From positions 3,652,834-3,716,833 of the forward strand of contig NZ_KI421509.1 in NCBI RefSeq assembly GCF_000473225.1: a stretch of 64,000 nt of DNA. Direction: 5' to 3'. How positions within the stretch are numbered: position 1 is the stretch's first letter; each line of letters starts with the position of its first letter. The notes below the pieces were generated by a model. That model ran no database searches. It was not told the origin of the DNA and saw nothing but the letters and a program-made list of their open reading frames with translations. The position numbers were made by a program, and so were the translations under genes. Below are positions 33,269-42,338 of this stretch, piece by piece. The DNA is from Sedimentitalea nanhaiensis DSM 24252 (GTDB taxonomy: Bacteria; Pseudomonadota; Alphaproteobacteria; Rhodobacterales; Rhodobacteraceae).

Positions 33269-35665
33269 ATGTCTTCCAATGGCCACCGCCACGACCACAA
33301 GCACAGCTCTGACTGCAGTCACGATCATGGTGATGATCACAAACATGCGAGCGGAGTTTCCCACTCTCATGGAGAAGGTGCTGCGTGCTGCGGTGCTGGA
33401 GCCAACACGGAATTGGCACAAGCCATCCCCTCGAATGGACGAAATTTTCAAGTCTCCGGTCTGGATTGTGCCGAAGAGGTGGCAATCCTGAATAGGGTGG
33501 TCGGTCCAAAAGTCGGCGGGACTGAGCATCTGGCGTTCGATGTCATCAATGGTCGGATGACGATTCTGGATACCGCAGACAGGATTTCGGACAACGAGGT
33601 TTCGCAACTGGTCGCGAGTACCGGCATGAGCGCAAAACCGTGGGACGCCGACAATGCAGCAGAGGATCAGGCCGCGCATCTGGCACGTCAGAAGCGCTTT
33701 ACCTCGTTGAGCGGCGGCTTCTGGGCGGCGGGATTCCTTTTTCACATTGTCGAGACCGGCATGGGCGGCGCGCTCGGGCTCTTTGCGGGGCATGGCGAGG
33801 TGCCTATGCCTATGGCGGAAGCAGGGATCTTCGCCGTCGCGATCCTCTTTGGGGTCTGGCTGGTTGCGCCCAAGGCATGGTCTTCGGCGCGGCGACTTTC
33901 ACCAGACATGAACCTACTGATGGTGGTGGCCGTTGCAGGAGCCATCGGGCTCGGCGAATTCTTCGAGGCCGCGACGGTCGCGTTTTTCTTCTCTTTGTCG
34001 CTCTATCTTGAGAGCTGGAGTGTCGGTCGCGCACGCAACGCGGTTTCATCTCTCCTCGACCTCGCGCCGCCTACGGCTCGGGTTCTTTACGACGACGGAT
34101 CGGAAGCCGACGTTCCGGCCGCTGCCGTGGCAGTCAATGCAAGGTTTATCGTGCGCGGCGGCGACCGGATCCCTCTCGACGGTGAAGTCGTGGACGGGGC
34201 AGGGGCCGTCGATCAGGCTCCTATTACCGGCGAAAGCGCACTGGTGCCCAAGGAGCCCGGCGACGAGGTCTATGCCGGCACTATCAACGGCGAGGGCACA
34301 CTGACGGTGCGGGCGACCAAAGCCGCCTCGGACACGGTGCTGGCGAAAATCATTCGCATGGTGGGCGATGCCCATGCCCGTCGTGCGCCGGTCGAGCAGT
34401 GGGTCGCGAAGTTCGCGCGCATCTACACACCCATTGTGATGGCTCTGGCGATCGCCATCGCGCTCGTGCCGCCGCTGCTGCTGGGCGGCGCCTGGGACTA
34501 CTGGTTCTACAACGCGCTGGTGCTTCTGGTCATTGCCTGCCCCTGTGCGCTGGTCATCTCTACGCCGGTTTCCATCGTCGCAGCGCTCACCGCTTCGGCG
34601 CGGGCGGGGGTGCTGATCAAGGGCGGCGCCTATGTCGAAGCACCGGGCCGCACCACGGCACTGGCGATGGACAAGACCGGGACGATCACCATGGGCGAGC
34701 CCGAGGTGGCGGCAGTTCATCCACTGGGCGGCGCCTCCGCACGCGATCTCATGACGCTGGCAGCAAGTCTGGAGGCGCGGTCTTCGCACCCGCTGGCACG
34801 CGCCATCCTCGCGCGCGCCGAAGCCGATGGTGTTTCCGTGTCTGCCGCAGAGGACACCCGCACCGTGCCCGGGCGCGGTCTGGAAGGACGCGCCGACGGG
34901 CGCGCGATCTGGCTCGGCTCGGATCGGTTCGCCGAAGAGAAGGGGTTCGGCAATTCAATTCCTGCGGATCTGCGGGACCGGATCGAAGGGGCAGGGAGCA
35001 CCCTCGTTGCCGTGGGTGACGAGACCGGCGTGACCGGCGTACTGGAGCTTCGCGACCGCATCCGCCCCGACGCAAAGGGCATCGTGGCGCGCCTACACGC
35101 GCAGGGCGTGAAGACAATCGTCATGCTGACCGGCGATAACGAGCGCACCGCGCGTGCAGTGGCGGCCGAGGTCGGCATTGACGAGGTGCGTGCCGATCTC
35201 TTGCCAGAAGACAAGGTGACGGCCATCGAGGAACTGGTGGCAACCCACGACATGGTGGCGATGATCGGTGACGGCGTGAACGACGCACCGGCGATGGCGC
35301 GGGCGCATTATGCCATCGCCATGGGGGCTGTCGGTTCGGACGCGGCCATCGAGACGGCCGATATCGCGCTGATGACCGACGATCTGGCTCGAGTGCCGTG
35401 GCTGATTGCTCACTCTCGCCGGACAATGACGATTATCCACCAGAATATCGGTATATCGCTGGCAACCAAGGCGCTGTTCGTCGGGCTGACCGCGTTCGGG
35501 ATGGCCTCGATGTGGGGCGCCATCGCTGCGGATGTAGGCGTATCCCTGTTGGTGGTCGCCAATGCGCTGCGGCTTTTGAACGGGCATCGGATCAAGGACG
35601 GGCCTTCGGGCGGTGAACCGGTGGGCGAGCAGATGGCGAAGGGAGCACTGGCGCACGGTCATTGA
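33269..35665 (+). CDS. zntA: Zn/Cd/Pb-exporting P1B-type ATPase (ZntA/CadA)
   Basis: Exports Zn(II), Cd(II) or Pb(II). 798 aa. His-rich N-terminal tail (HRHDHKHSSDCSHDHGDDH) with CCGAG, an HMA-like domain with GLDCAEE (about residue 64), eight spans, actuator TGES, transport site CPCALVISTP (about 425), DKTGT and [13 protein letters not shown] with downstream Lys/Asp is typical of the P1B-2 group. Behind box 2 and near a CadR/PbrR-like regulator at 59491. Confidence 0.92.
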   Translation: MSSNGHRHDHKHSSDCSHDHGDDHKHASGVSHSHGEGAACCGAGANTELAQAIPSNGRNFQVSGLDCAEEVAILNRVVGPKVGGTEHLAFDVINGRMTILDTADRISDNEVSQLVASTGMSAKPWDADNAAEDQAAHLARQKRFTSLSGGFWAAGFLFHIVETGMGGALGLFAGHGEVPMPMAEAGIFAVAILFGVWLVAPKAWSSARRLSPDMNLLMVVAVAGAIGLGEFFEAATVAFFFSLSLYLESWSVGRARNAVSSLLDLAPPTARVLYDDGSEADVPAAAVAVNARFIVRGGDRIPLDGEVVDGAGAVDQAPITGESALVPKEPGDEVYAGTINGEGTLTVRATKAASDTVLAKIIRMVGDAHARRAPVEQWVAKFARIYTPIVMALAIAIALVPPLLLGGAWDYWFYNALVLLVIACPCALVISTPVSIVAALTASARAGVLIKGGAYVEAPGRTTALAMDKTGTITMGEPEVAAVHPLGGASARDLMTLAASLEARSSHPLARAILARAEADGVSVSAAEDTRTVPGRGLEGRADGRAIWLGSDRFAEEKGFGNSIPADLRDRIEGAGSTLVAVGDETGVTGVLELRDRIRPDAKGIVARLHAQGVKTIVMLTGDNERTARAVAAEVGIDEVRADLLPEDKVTAIEELVATHDMVAMIGDGVNDAPAMARAHYAIAMGAVGSDAAIETADIALMTDDLARVPWLIAHSRRTMTIIHQNIGISLATKALFVGLTAFGMASMWGAIAADVGVSLLVVANALRLLNGHRIKDGPSGGEPVGEQMAKGALAHGH

Positions 35666-35728
35666 TCCGACGTCTTCGTTAGAGTAACCTCTGGCACCAA
35701 CAGACCTCGCAAAAAGGGGCGTCGAGCA

Positions 35729-36241
35729 GTGACAAACACCAGATTTCCACGGCGCGCCTTTTTGATGGGCGGATTTGCCGCCTTCCTGTCAGGCTGTGCC
35801 AGCAAGTTCCGGTCGTACAACGGACCCGAAGTGACTCGGCTGCGCATGTACAAGGGACAACGACTGCTGGTTCTTGATGGGGCGGATGACGTCTTGCGGA
35901 CCTATCCCATCGGATTGGGCTTCGCGCCCGAGGGCCACAAGCAGTTCGAGGGGGACGGACGGACGCCGGAAGGCTCCTACGAGATTGACCGGCGCAACCC
36001 GGACAGCCTCTTCCATCTCTCCATCGGCATTTCCTATCCCAACGAGGCTGACATCGCGTTCGCGGAGGCGCAAGGAAAGTCGCCGGGTGGTGACATTTTC
36101 GTCCACGGCGGACCGCGCAAGGGGATCGACCCAATGAATGTCCGCGACTGGACGGCAGGCTGCATCGCTGTCACGGACCGCCAGATCGAGGAAATCTATG
36201 CCATGGTCAGGGACGGGACCCCGATCGACATCTATGCCTGA
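35729..36241 (+). CDS. L,D-transpeptidase, lipoprotein type
   Basis: 170 aa YkuD-family protein with lipobox LSGC (Cys about residue 22). Active site His in IFVHGGPRKG and catalytic Cys in DWTAGCIAVTDRQ (about residue 148). It lies 63 bp past the P-type ATPase and may share promoter box 2. Its 3' end is 3 bp from the convergent ABC permease. Confidence 0.85.
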   Translation: MTNTRFPRRAFLMGGFAAFLSGCASKFRSYNGPEVTRLRMYKGQRLLVLDGADDVLRTYPIGLGFAPEGHKQFEGDGRTPEGSYEIDRRNPDSLFHLSIGISYPNEADIAFAEAQGKSPGGDIFVHGGPRKGIDPMNVRDWTAGCIAVTDRQIEEIYAMVRDGTPIDIYA

Positions 36242-36244
36242 GGA

Positions 36245-37003
36245 TCAGGTGAAACGGCGCCGCAGCGTGACGTTGATCGCCTCGATGGCGATGACCATGA
36301 CGACGACCGCAATCGTGACGCTGGCGGCCTTGTCGTACTGGAAGGAACGCACGTAGGTCTGGATGTAGAAGCCGATCCCGCCCGCGCCGACTATGCCGAG
36401 GATCAGGGACTCTCGCAGGTTTAGTTCGAACCGGAAGATCGTGTCGCGGGCGACGACCGGCGCCATCTGCGGCCAGATCGCATGTCTGAGCCGCACGAGC
36501 GGCCCGGCGCCCGCGCTTTCCAGCGCGGCGATCGGCGCGCGGGGCACGCCGTCGATCGCCTCGGCATAGAACTTGGCGAGCATCCCCGTTGCATGAAAGG
36601 CGACCGCGATGATGCCGGGCAGCGGCCCGAGCCCGACAGCGCCCACCATGAGCATGGCCACGAGGATCAGCGGAATTGCCCGGATGAAGGCAAGCAGCGT
36701 TCGGATCGGTCGGAACACCGCACGCGATACCATCGTTTCGGAGGCGAGGATGCCGAGGGGAACGGACAGGATCACAGCACCGAGGGTGCCGAGGATCGCG
36801 ATCCTCAGCGTTTCCGCGCTGCCCTTCCTGATCTCGGCCATCACCGTCGGGTCAGGCGGAACCATCCGGCCGAGGAAATCGGCAATGCGCGGGCCGGCCG
36901 ACATGAGACGCGACAACTCGACATCGGTCGTCGCGAAGGACCACACGATCGCGGCGGCGATCAGACCGCTCGTCGCAAAGCCGCCAAACCCGCGGAACGC
37001 CAT
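36245..37003 (-). CDS. phnE: ABC transporter permease, PhnE family
   Basis: 252 aa, six spans, with the EAA-type cytoplasmic loop (GAGPLVRLRHAIWPQ). Partners with PhnC-like ATPase and PhnD-like binding protein. Family named for phosphonate uptake, but divergent MntR points to metal or metal-complex import. Last gene of the operon, its start overlaps the ATPase stop. Confidence 0.85.
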   Translation of the reverse strand: MAFRGFGGFATSGLIAAAIVWSFATTDVELSRLMSAGPRIADFLGRMVPPDPTVMAEIRKGSAETLRIAILGTLGAVILSVPLGILASETMVSRAVFRPIRTLLAFIRAIPLILVAMLMVGAVGLGPLPGIIAVAFHATGMLAKFYAEAIDGVPRAPIAALESAGAGPLVRLRHAIWPQMAPVVARDTIFRFELNLRESLILGIVGAGGIGFYIQTYVRSFQYDKAASVTIAVVVMVIAIEAINVTLRRRFT

Positions 37004-37785
37004 CAGGACACCGCCCTGAGGCCGATACCGGGGATTGGCTCAACCTCCCGATAGAGCTCCGCTGTCGCATCATCGTTCAACTCGGAGGTCGGTACATCGA
37101 AGGCGATCCGCCCATCCCGCATGCCGATGATGCGCTGCGCGAAACGCCGCGCCAGGTCGGGCTGGTGCGAGGAAAACAGCGCCGTTGCGCCGCGCGCTTG
37201 CGCCGCCCCGGTCAGCAGCGCCAAGACCTCCCCAGCGCGGGTGGGGTCGAGGTTGCTCACCGGCTCGTCGGCGAGGATCAGCCGTGGCTCCTGCGCGAGA
37301 CACCGCGCAATGGCCACGCGCTGCCGCTGGCCGCCGCTGAGACTGTCGACCCGGCGTTCGGCGAGATCGGCAATGCCGCAATCGGTGAGGGCTGTGCGCG
37401 CAATGTCGAGATCATGTGGCGTTGGCGACCCCAGCAGGGCGCGCAGGGGCGCCATCCGGCCTAGGCGGCCGTTCAGCACGTTGCGCAGAACCGTGGAGCG
37501 TTCGACCAAGGCGAATTCCTGAAACACGAAACCGGTATCAGGTCGGCTTGCGCGCGGCGGCGGTTGGTCGGGATCGAGCGGCGCACCCAAGACTGAAACG
37601 CGCCCGCGCCAGCCCTGAAGCCTGCCGTCGAGCAATGCCAGCAGCGTTGTTTTTCCTGCCCCGGACGGGCCGAGCAAAGCGACGCTTTCGCCGGTCGAAA
37701 TTGTAAGCGAGACCCGCTCCAGCGCCGGAACACTCCCGCCCGGATGGGCAAAGTTCAGGTCGTCGATCCGGATCGCAATGTTCAT
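37003..37785 (-). CDS. phnC: ABC transporter ATP-binding protein, PhnC family
   Basis: 260 aa. Walker A GPSGAGKTT (about residue 39), signature LSGGQRQRVAIAR (about residue 150), Walker B LILADEPVS. Energises the PhnE-like permease. Overlaps the binding-protein gene by 4 bp (ATGA). Confidence 0.9.
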   Translation of the reverse strand: MNIAIRIDDLNFAHPGGSVPALERVSLTISTGESVALLGPSGAGKTTLLALLDGRLQGWRGRVSVLGAPLDPDQPPPRASRPDTGFVFQEFALVERSTVLRNVLNGRLGRMAPLRALLGSPTPHDLDIARTALTDCGIADLAERRVDSLSGGQRQRVAIARCLAQEPRLILADEPVSNLDPTRAGEVLALLTGAAQARGATALFSSHQPDLARRFAQRIIGMRDGRIAFDVPTSELNDDATAELYREVEPIPGIGLRAVS

Positions 37786-38657
37786 TCCAGGAGCCCATAT
37801 CGCCGTGCCATGTCGCGCACGCCGCCATAGGCGGCGGAGTCGGCCCTGACATAGCCGTCCGGCCCGTAGAGATAGCGCAGCTTGTCGCGGTTCTCAGGTT
37901 CGTTGAGCTGCAGCATCGCGTTGGTGAAGCGGTCTTGCACCTCGGCATCCAACCCGGGTCGCGCGATCACGACATGGCTCGGGATTGGCGGGCTTTCCGC
38001 GATCCATGTCACCTGTGCCTGCTGCTGCGGCGTCAGGAGCAGGTCCGCATACTGGCTGGCACCCGCGGCGTCGACCAGACCTTCGGCCATCGCCTGCATG
38101 GCCTGCTGATAGCCGCCTGCGAAGAAGACGCGGCCGAAGAATGCCTCCGCCGCGCCCGGACCGTCGATCAGCCCAGCCTCGACGAATTCGGCGAGCGGAT
38201 AGAGATAACCAGATTCCGAGATCGGATCGGCAAAGGCGATGTCGCGCCCGCGCAGGTCGGCAAGCCCTGCGATGCCACTATCGCGCCGGACGAAGATGCG
38301 ACCCGTGTAGCTCGGCGCGTCGCGGTAGACCTCGGACAGGAGTGGCACGGCACCGATCTCGGCCTCGGCCAGGACGAAAGGCAGGGCGCCCATGAAGGAG
38401 ATATCCGCGTCGCCATTGCGCAGCGCCTCGACCGCTGCCGCATGGTCGATGGTAACAAACCCTTCGACGGGGACGTCGATCTCACTAGCCAGCCAGCCGG
38501 TGATGGCTTCAATGTCGCCCAGAAGCTTCTCGGGGTTCTCCTGCGGGATGAAAGCCAGCCGCAACGCAGTGTCCTGCGCGGCCAACGGGGTTGCGAGCGA
38601 TACTGCGCCCGCACCGGCCAGTGCCAACATCGTTCTGCGATTCAGATGGATTGCCAT
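37782..38657 (-). CDS. phnD: PhnD-type periplasmic substrate-binding protein
   Basis: Exported binding protein, 291 aa, starting at ATG 38657 (signal MAIHLNRRTMLALAGAGAVS). Type II periplasmic fold with IPQENPEKLLGDIEAI and SYTGRIFVRRDSGI of the PhnD/transferrin-like family. Substrate uncertain; see the finding on MntR. Its start overlaps the stop of the cytochrome c peroxidase-like gene. Confidence 0.85.
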   Translation of the reverse strand: MAIHLNRRTMLALAGAGAVSLATPLAAQDTALRLAFIPQENPEKLLGDIEAITGWLASEIDVPVEGFVTIDHAAAVEALRNGDADISFMGALPFVLAEAEIGAVPLLSEVYRDAPSYTGRIFVRRDSGIAGLADLRGRDIAFADPISESGYLYPLAEFVEAGLIDGPGAAEAFFGRVFFAGGYQQAMQAMAEGLVDAAGASQYADLLLTPQQQAQVTWIAESPPIPSHVVIARPGLDAEVQDRFTNAMLQLNEPENRDKLRYLYGPDGYVRADSAAYGGVRDMARRYGLLE

Positions 38658-40537
38658 CAGAATGCCCTCTCTTCGATTGCGTCGGCTTCGGACTTGAACG
38701 CGGTCCAACTGGCTTCGGCGGCCACCCAGTCTTCACCGCGCACGGCGGCACCGACCTCGGCCAGCCGCTCGGCCAACGCGTAGACCTCGGGCCGCGCAGC
38801 CAAGTTCGACATTGTGCTGGCGTCCGCCGAAAGGTCCGCGGCGACGGTGTCGGTCAGCAGCAGAATGTGCTCCGCATCCCTCTGCGGCAGCAACGTATTG
38901 AGCGTCGAGGCGAATGTCGTCAGTTCGGAGAATGCCAGCCGGAAGGCGGTGTTCTCGGCGTCGAATGCCTCATAGGGCTCATCCGCTGCGCCCACGGTCT
39001 CCAGATAGGCCGTCAGGTCAGCCCTCTCCGCCGCGGTCAGCCCGAGCGCTTTCGATTCGTCGAACCAGTCCACGACAGCGGCCAGCGTCGGCAGAGATCC
39101 GTCATGGAAATAGGGTGCGGTGTAGGCCGTGCCGAGCAGCGTGGGTGTATCCATCGCACCGGTGCGGGCGCCATCGTAGGCCGACGCAACCGAGCCGATA
39201 TCATGGGCCTGCCGGTCCAGGAAGTTCGTGTCCGGGACGTGGCAGCTGGCGCAGGAACGGTCGCCGAGCGCCGCGAAGGGCGTATTGAAGATCGCTTCGC
39301 CGCGCTGCGCGGCCTCGGGAGCGGCTTCGGTCAGCTGACCATCCGGTGTCAGCATGGAGTTGGGCAGGAAGTCGAATTCGAGCATGTAGGCGAGCAGAGC
39401 ATCCAGCATGAAGGGCGTCGGTTCATCGCCGCCGAACTCGTTGACGATGACGTTGCGGGTGAAATCACGCAAGGAGGCGAAGCGGCCATCGCGGCCGTAG
39501 GGCCCGGTGAAACGCAGGCCACGGAGGCTGGGGATGTCAATCGGATCATCGCGCCGGTCATTGAAGATCGGATTGAAGAAGGCGCCATCGACATCGATCG
39601 CGCCTGGCTGATGGCTCGCACCCGGAATGAAAAGCCGCTGGTTGACGTCCGAGCGGTTGTGACAGGTCGAACAAGCGACCCCGAGGTCCTGCGCCGGATT
39701 GCCAAAGATTTGCGCGCTGTCGAACAACATGTCGCCATATGCCACCAAAGGCAGGTCGGTCTCGTCGATGCCCTGCTCCTCGAAATTGAGGACGAGGCGC
39801 GGCAGCGGATCCTGATCGAACATGTCAGACCCCGGCGGCAGGCTAGGCGGCACCTCGATGGTGCGGCCACTCAGGACAAAAGTTTCCGGCAGCGCGCTCA
39901 GCGTCCGGCGCGGCGTGAAATCGTCAACGAGGTAATTCTCGGCGAGATAGCCGGAGATGACTCCGCGCGCGGCTTCCATGGTTTCGCGATTCGCGGGTGT
40001 GTCACCAGTACCAAGAACACCAGCGGAACCTGTGCTGCTGTTGAGTTCCAGCCAGGCGAGGCCGATGCGTCTCGAAGCGTCGGGGTCAGCAGCCGCGATA
40101 CCGTCCGCGAATGCGCGATAGAGTTCTCGAGCTGTCCGCACGGCCTGCTGTGCACGTGCAGGGTCGTCGGCCATGACTGCCCGGTCCAGTTCCTCGTCGA
40201 TCCTGCGCGCTATCAGCCGCGTCGCCTCGGCGAAGACCGCCTGGCGGTCCTCGCGAGTGATGGCGTCCAGAAGGGGGGCGGGTCCGATGTCGCTGCTGCC
40301 GTCCAGCCATGCTAGTGCACCGACAGAGAATTCCGAACCCCGGTAGGGTTCGGCCCAGGCGGTCCCGACGTCATCCCAAGGCAGCGGTTCGAGATTTCCG
40401 AGGAAGAGAGTCAGCCGGTAGGCCGCCGCCTCGGGAAGCCATGGAGCCTCCTTGGCAGGCGTCGCAGCGACAGGTCCGGACAGGACGAGCGCGCTTGCGA
40501 GTGCGGCAATGAACGCTCCAAGGAATTTCTGAATCAC
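38657..40537 (-). CDS. di-heme cytochrome c peroxidase/MauG-like protein
   Basis: 626 aa from GTG 40537 (GGAG 7 nt upstream; TTG 40555 is an alternative). Signal peptide, an N-terminal helical region of about 200 residues with no recognised motif, then a C-terminal MauG/CcpA-type module with two heme motifs CSTCH and CASCH. First gene of an operon with the ABC transporter, divergent from mntR. Could reduce peroxide or change the redox state of a metal before uptake. Confidence 0.82.
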   Translation of the reverse strand: MIQKFLGAFIAALASALVLSGPVAATPAKEAPWLPEAAAYRLTLFLGNLEPLPWDDVGTAWAEPYRGSEFSVGALAWLDGSSDIGPAPLLDAITREDRQAVFAEATRLIARRIDEELDRAVMADDPARAQQAVRTARELYRAFADGIAAADPDASRRIGLAWLELNSSTGSAGVLGTGDTPANRETMEAARGVISGYLAENYLVDDFTPRRTLSALPETFVLSGRTIEVPPSLPPGSDMFDQDPLPRLVLNFEEQGIDETDLPLVAYGDMLFDSAQIFGNPAQDLGVACSTCHNRSDVNQRLFIPGASHQPGAIDVDGAFFNPIFNDRRDDPIDIPSLRGLRFTGPYGRDGRFASLRDFTRNVIVNEFGGDEPTPFMLDALLAYMLEFDFLPNSMLTPDGQLTEAAPEAAQRGEAIFNTPFAALGDRSCASCHVPDTNFLDRQAHDIGSVASAYDGARTGAMDTPTLLGTAYTAPYFHDGSLPTLAAVVDWFDESKALGLTAAERADLTAYLETVGAADEPYEAFDAENTAFRLAFSELTTFASTLNTLLPQRDAEHILLLTDTVAADLSADASTMSNLAARPEVYALAERLAEVGAAVRGEDWVAAEASWTAFKSEADAIEERAF

Positions 40538-40558
40538 CGCAGTCTCCGAATTCAAAAG

Positions 40559-40572
40559 TTAGACATGGCTAA
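40559..40572. promoter_or_regulatory. candidate MntR operator
   Basis: TTAGACATGGCTAA, a 14-bp near-perfect palindrome (one mismatch), between the MauG-like gene start (40537) and mntR (40632). Shape is similar to DtxR/MntR operators. Confidence 0.55.
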
Positions 40573-40631
40573 TTTATCTACCCTAAGCAAACAAGTTGTC
40601 AATCCTGCAGTTTCCCTGCAAAGTCCCAAGT

Positions 40632-41102
40632 ATGACAAAGCTGCAATCACAGGAACATGAACCGTTCGAAACTGTCGACAGGGCTCCCGAAGCACAGGCT
40701 GAGGGGTTCGCGACCGTGCGTCAGGCACATGAGAGCGAAATGGCGGAAGATTACGTTGAACTGATCGCCGAATTGATCGAGTCGCGCGGTGAGGCGAGGC
40801 CGGTGGAGATCGCCGAACGGTTTGGAGTGAAGCCGCCGACCGTGACCAAGAACATCTCGCGGCTCAAAGCTGCTGGCCTGGTGCGGCGGGAACCTTATCG
40901 CGCCATATTCCTCACGGATGCCGGTCGGGAGTTGGCCGAGGCCTGCCGCCGACGACACAGGATCGTCGTCGCGTTTCTCCTCAGCCTGGGAATCGACGAA
41001 GAGACTGCGGAACGCGATGCGGAGGGGATCGAGCATCACGTCAGCACGACCACGCTGGAGGCCTTCGAACACGCCCTCCTGCAATCTCAGAGCGGCAAGT
41101 AG
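40632..41102 (+). CDS. mntR: manganese-responsive regulator MntR
   Basis: DtxR-family repressor, 156 aa. Aligns along its length with E. coli MntR: DYVELIAELIESRGEAR, FGVKPPTVTKNISRLK (DNA-binding helix), RRHRIVVAFLLSLGID and EGIEHHVS metal-binding region. Metal ligands Asp/Glu/His in the HHVSTTTLEAFEH segment. Divergent from the MauG-like/ABC operon. Start at 40632 chosen for family fit. Confidence 0.92.
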   Translation: MTKLQSQEHEPFETVDRAPEAQAEGFATVRQAHESEMAEDYVELIAELIESRGEARPVEIAERFGVKPPTVTKNISRLKAAGLVRREPYRAIFLTDAGRELAEACRRRHRIVVAFLLSLGIDEETAERDAEGIEHHVSTTTLEAFEHALLQSQSGK

Positions 41103-41345
41103 CGCAGCATCAAGTTCTCGCGAAATTCAGCAAAGCAAGACTCAGGAGGCGGCGGCGTCAGCAGTCAAAGGCTGGTGGGTTGGCATTTGTTCTGATGGTC
41201 AACTTTAGTGCAGAAAATCGTTCGTGTCCTCTGAGCTTGACCAGCCCGAAATAGTGTGCCCAAAATCCCTGACTGCGACGACGGTGCAGCGAAAATGTCG
41301 ATCGCGGGAAAAGACGTGGATACAACCTTTGATTTGCTCCTCTGT

Positions 41346-42338
41346 TCAAAGCGCATAGACAATTGTCACCACCGTCGTCATGACGATGAAGAACATGACC
41401 AAGGCACCTATGGCGAGCGTCCGGCCCATGTCGCGGTTTGGCTCTGCTACTTTCAGACGCAATTCTTCGGCCGTTTCCGGAAACTCGAGCGCCGCGGAGT
41501 TTGACCCTCGCACCAACTCGTATCGTGAATTCCAGCGACGCACCTCGGCCGCGTTCCACCCGTTCATGACCAGAATGATCGCGGCGATCATCAGCATCGA
41601 GGACGGGACCCAGATCGTGTAGCCACCCATGGTTTCGTCGGACAGGGGATCGAGAAACCCGGTTCCCGCCGTTTGGTAGGAAGCATAGAGGCTCACCTCT
41701 TTGAGTGTCGTCAAGGAACCCAGAAAAATGTTTGAAACGATCACCGCGAAACCGGAGATCAGCCTTGCGCCGCGCCTCGCGCCCTCAGGGGGATCTCTCG
41801 GGTCGAAGAGCATGCCGAAATACCAAATCCCTGCCAGCACCATCGCAAAATGGGCGAACACCTCGATCGCCGCGATGCGCTGAGCAAGTCCGTAAAGCAC
41901 TGGAATCTGCCAGATAAAGAGCGACGTGATGAGCGCGGCAGTGGCGGTTACCGGATGTGCCAAGAACCGAAATGCAAAAGATTTTCCAAGAGCGTCGAGG
42001 TATCGACGCCACCGTCTGTTCAAACCGGCTTGCAATAATCGCCACGGCTGAGAGACCGCGAAGAGTAGTGGTCCTGCAAGGCGGAGGAGAAGGTGCTCCA
42101 CTTGGTGCACCGAAAAGAGGCTATGCCCCAACGAAGCCAGAGGCGCATTTGTGGCCGCGAGAATGCAGGTCAAGCCTGCGAGAAACAGGGCTTGCCGCCA
42201 CATAGACACCGTCCCGCGAATGCGAGCGGATCGCACGAGGCCGCACATGTAGACCCATGCAGCCAAGCTGACGGAAACAAGGGACACTGGCGAAATCGCA
42301 TATCCAAACGGGTCGAAAAGGAGGAAGTAGGTGATCAT
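41346..42338 (-). CDS. cytochrome c oxidase assembly factor CtaG (Caa3_CtaG type)
   Basis: 330 aa multi-span protein with HSLFSVHQVEHLLLRLAGP (about residue 80) and HFAMVLAGIWYFG, features of the Caa3_CtaG family that helps insert copper in cytochrome oxidase. Last gene of the 13-gene minus operon; its start overlaps the penicillin acylase-like gene by 4 bp. Confidence 0.88.
   Translation of the reverse strand: MITYFLLFDPFGYAISPVSLVSVSLAAWVYMCGLVRSARIRGTVSMWRQALFLAGLTCILAATNAPLASLGHSLFSVHQVEHLLLRLAGPLLFAVSQPWRLLQAGLNRRWRRYLDALGKSFAFRFLAHPVTATAALITSLFIWQIPVLYGLAQRIAAIEVFAHFAMVLAGIWYFGMLFDPRDPPEGARRGARLISGFAVIVSNIFLGSLTTLKEVSLYASYQTAGTGFLDPLSDETMGGYTIWVPSSMLMIAAIILVMNGWNAAEVRRWNSRYELVRGSNSAALEFPETAEELRLKVAEPNRDMGRTLAIGALVMFFIVMTTVVTIVYAL

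Noticed and set aside
36245..38657. Phosphonate importer reading of PhnCDE
   Set aside because: No phosphonate catabolism genes nearby and MntR is divergent; family name kept, function left open.
38591..40315. 574-residue open frame on the plus strand
   Set aside because: Antisense to the MauG-like gene, no RBS, no domain; a typical frame opened by high GC.
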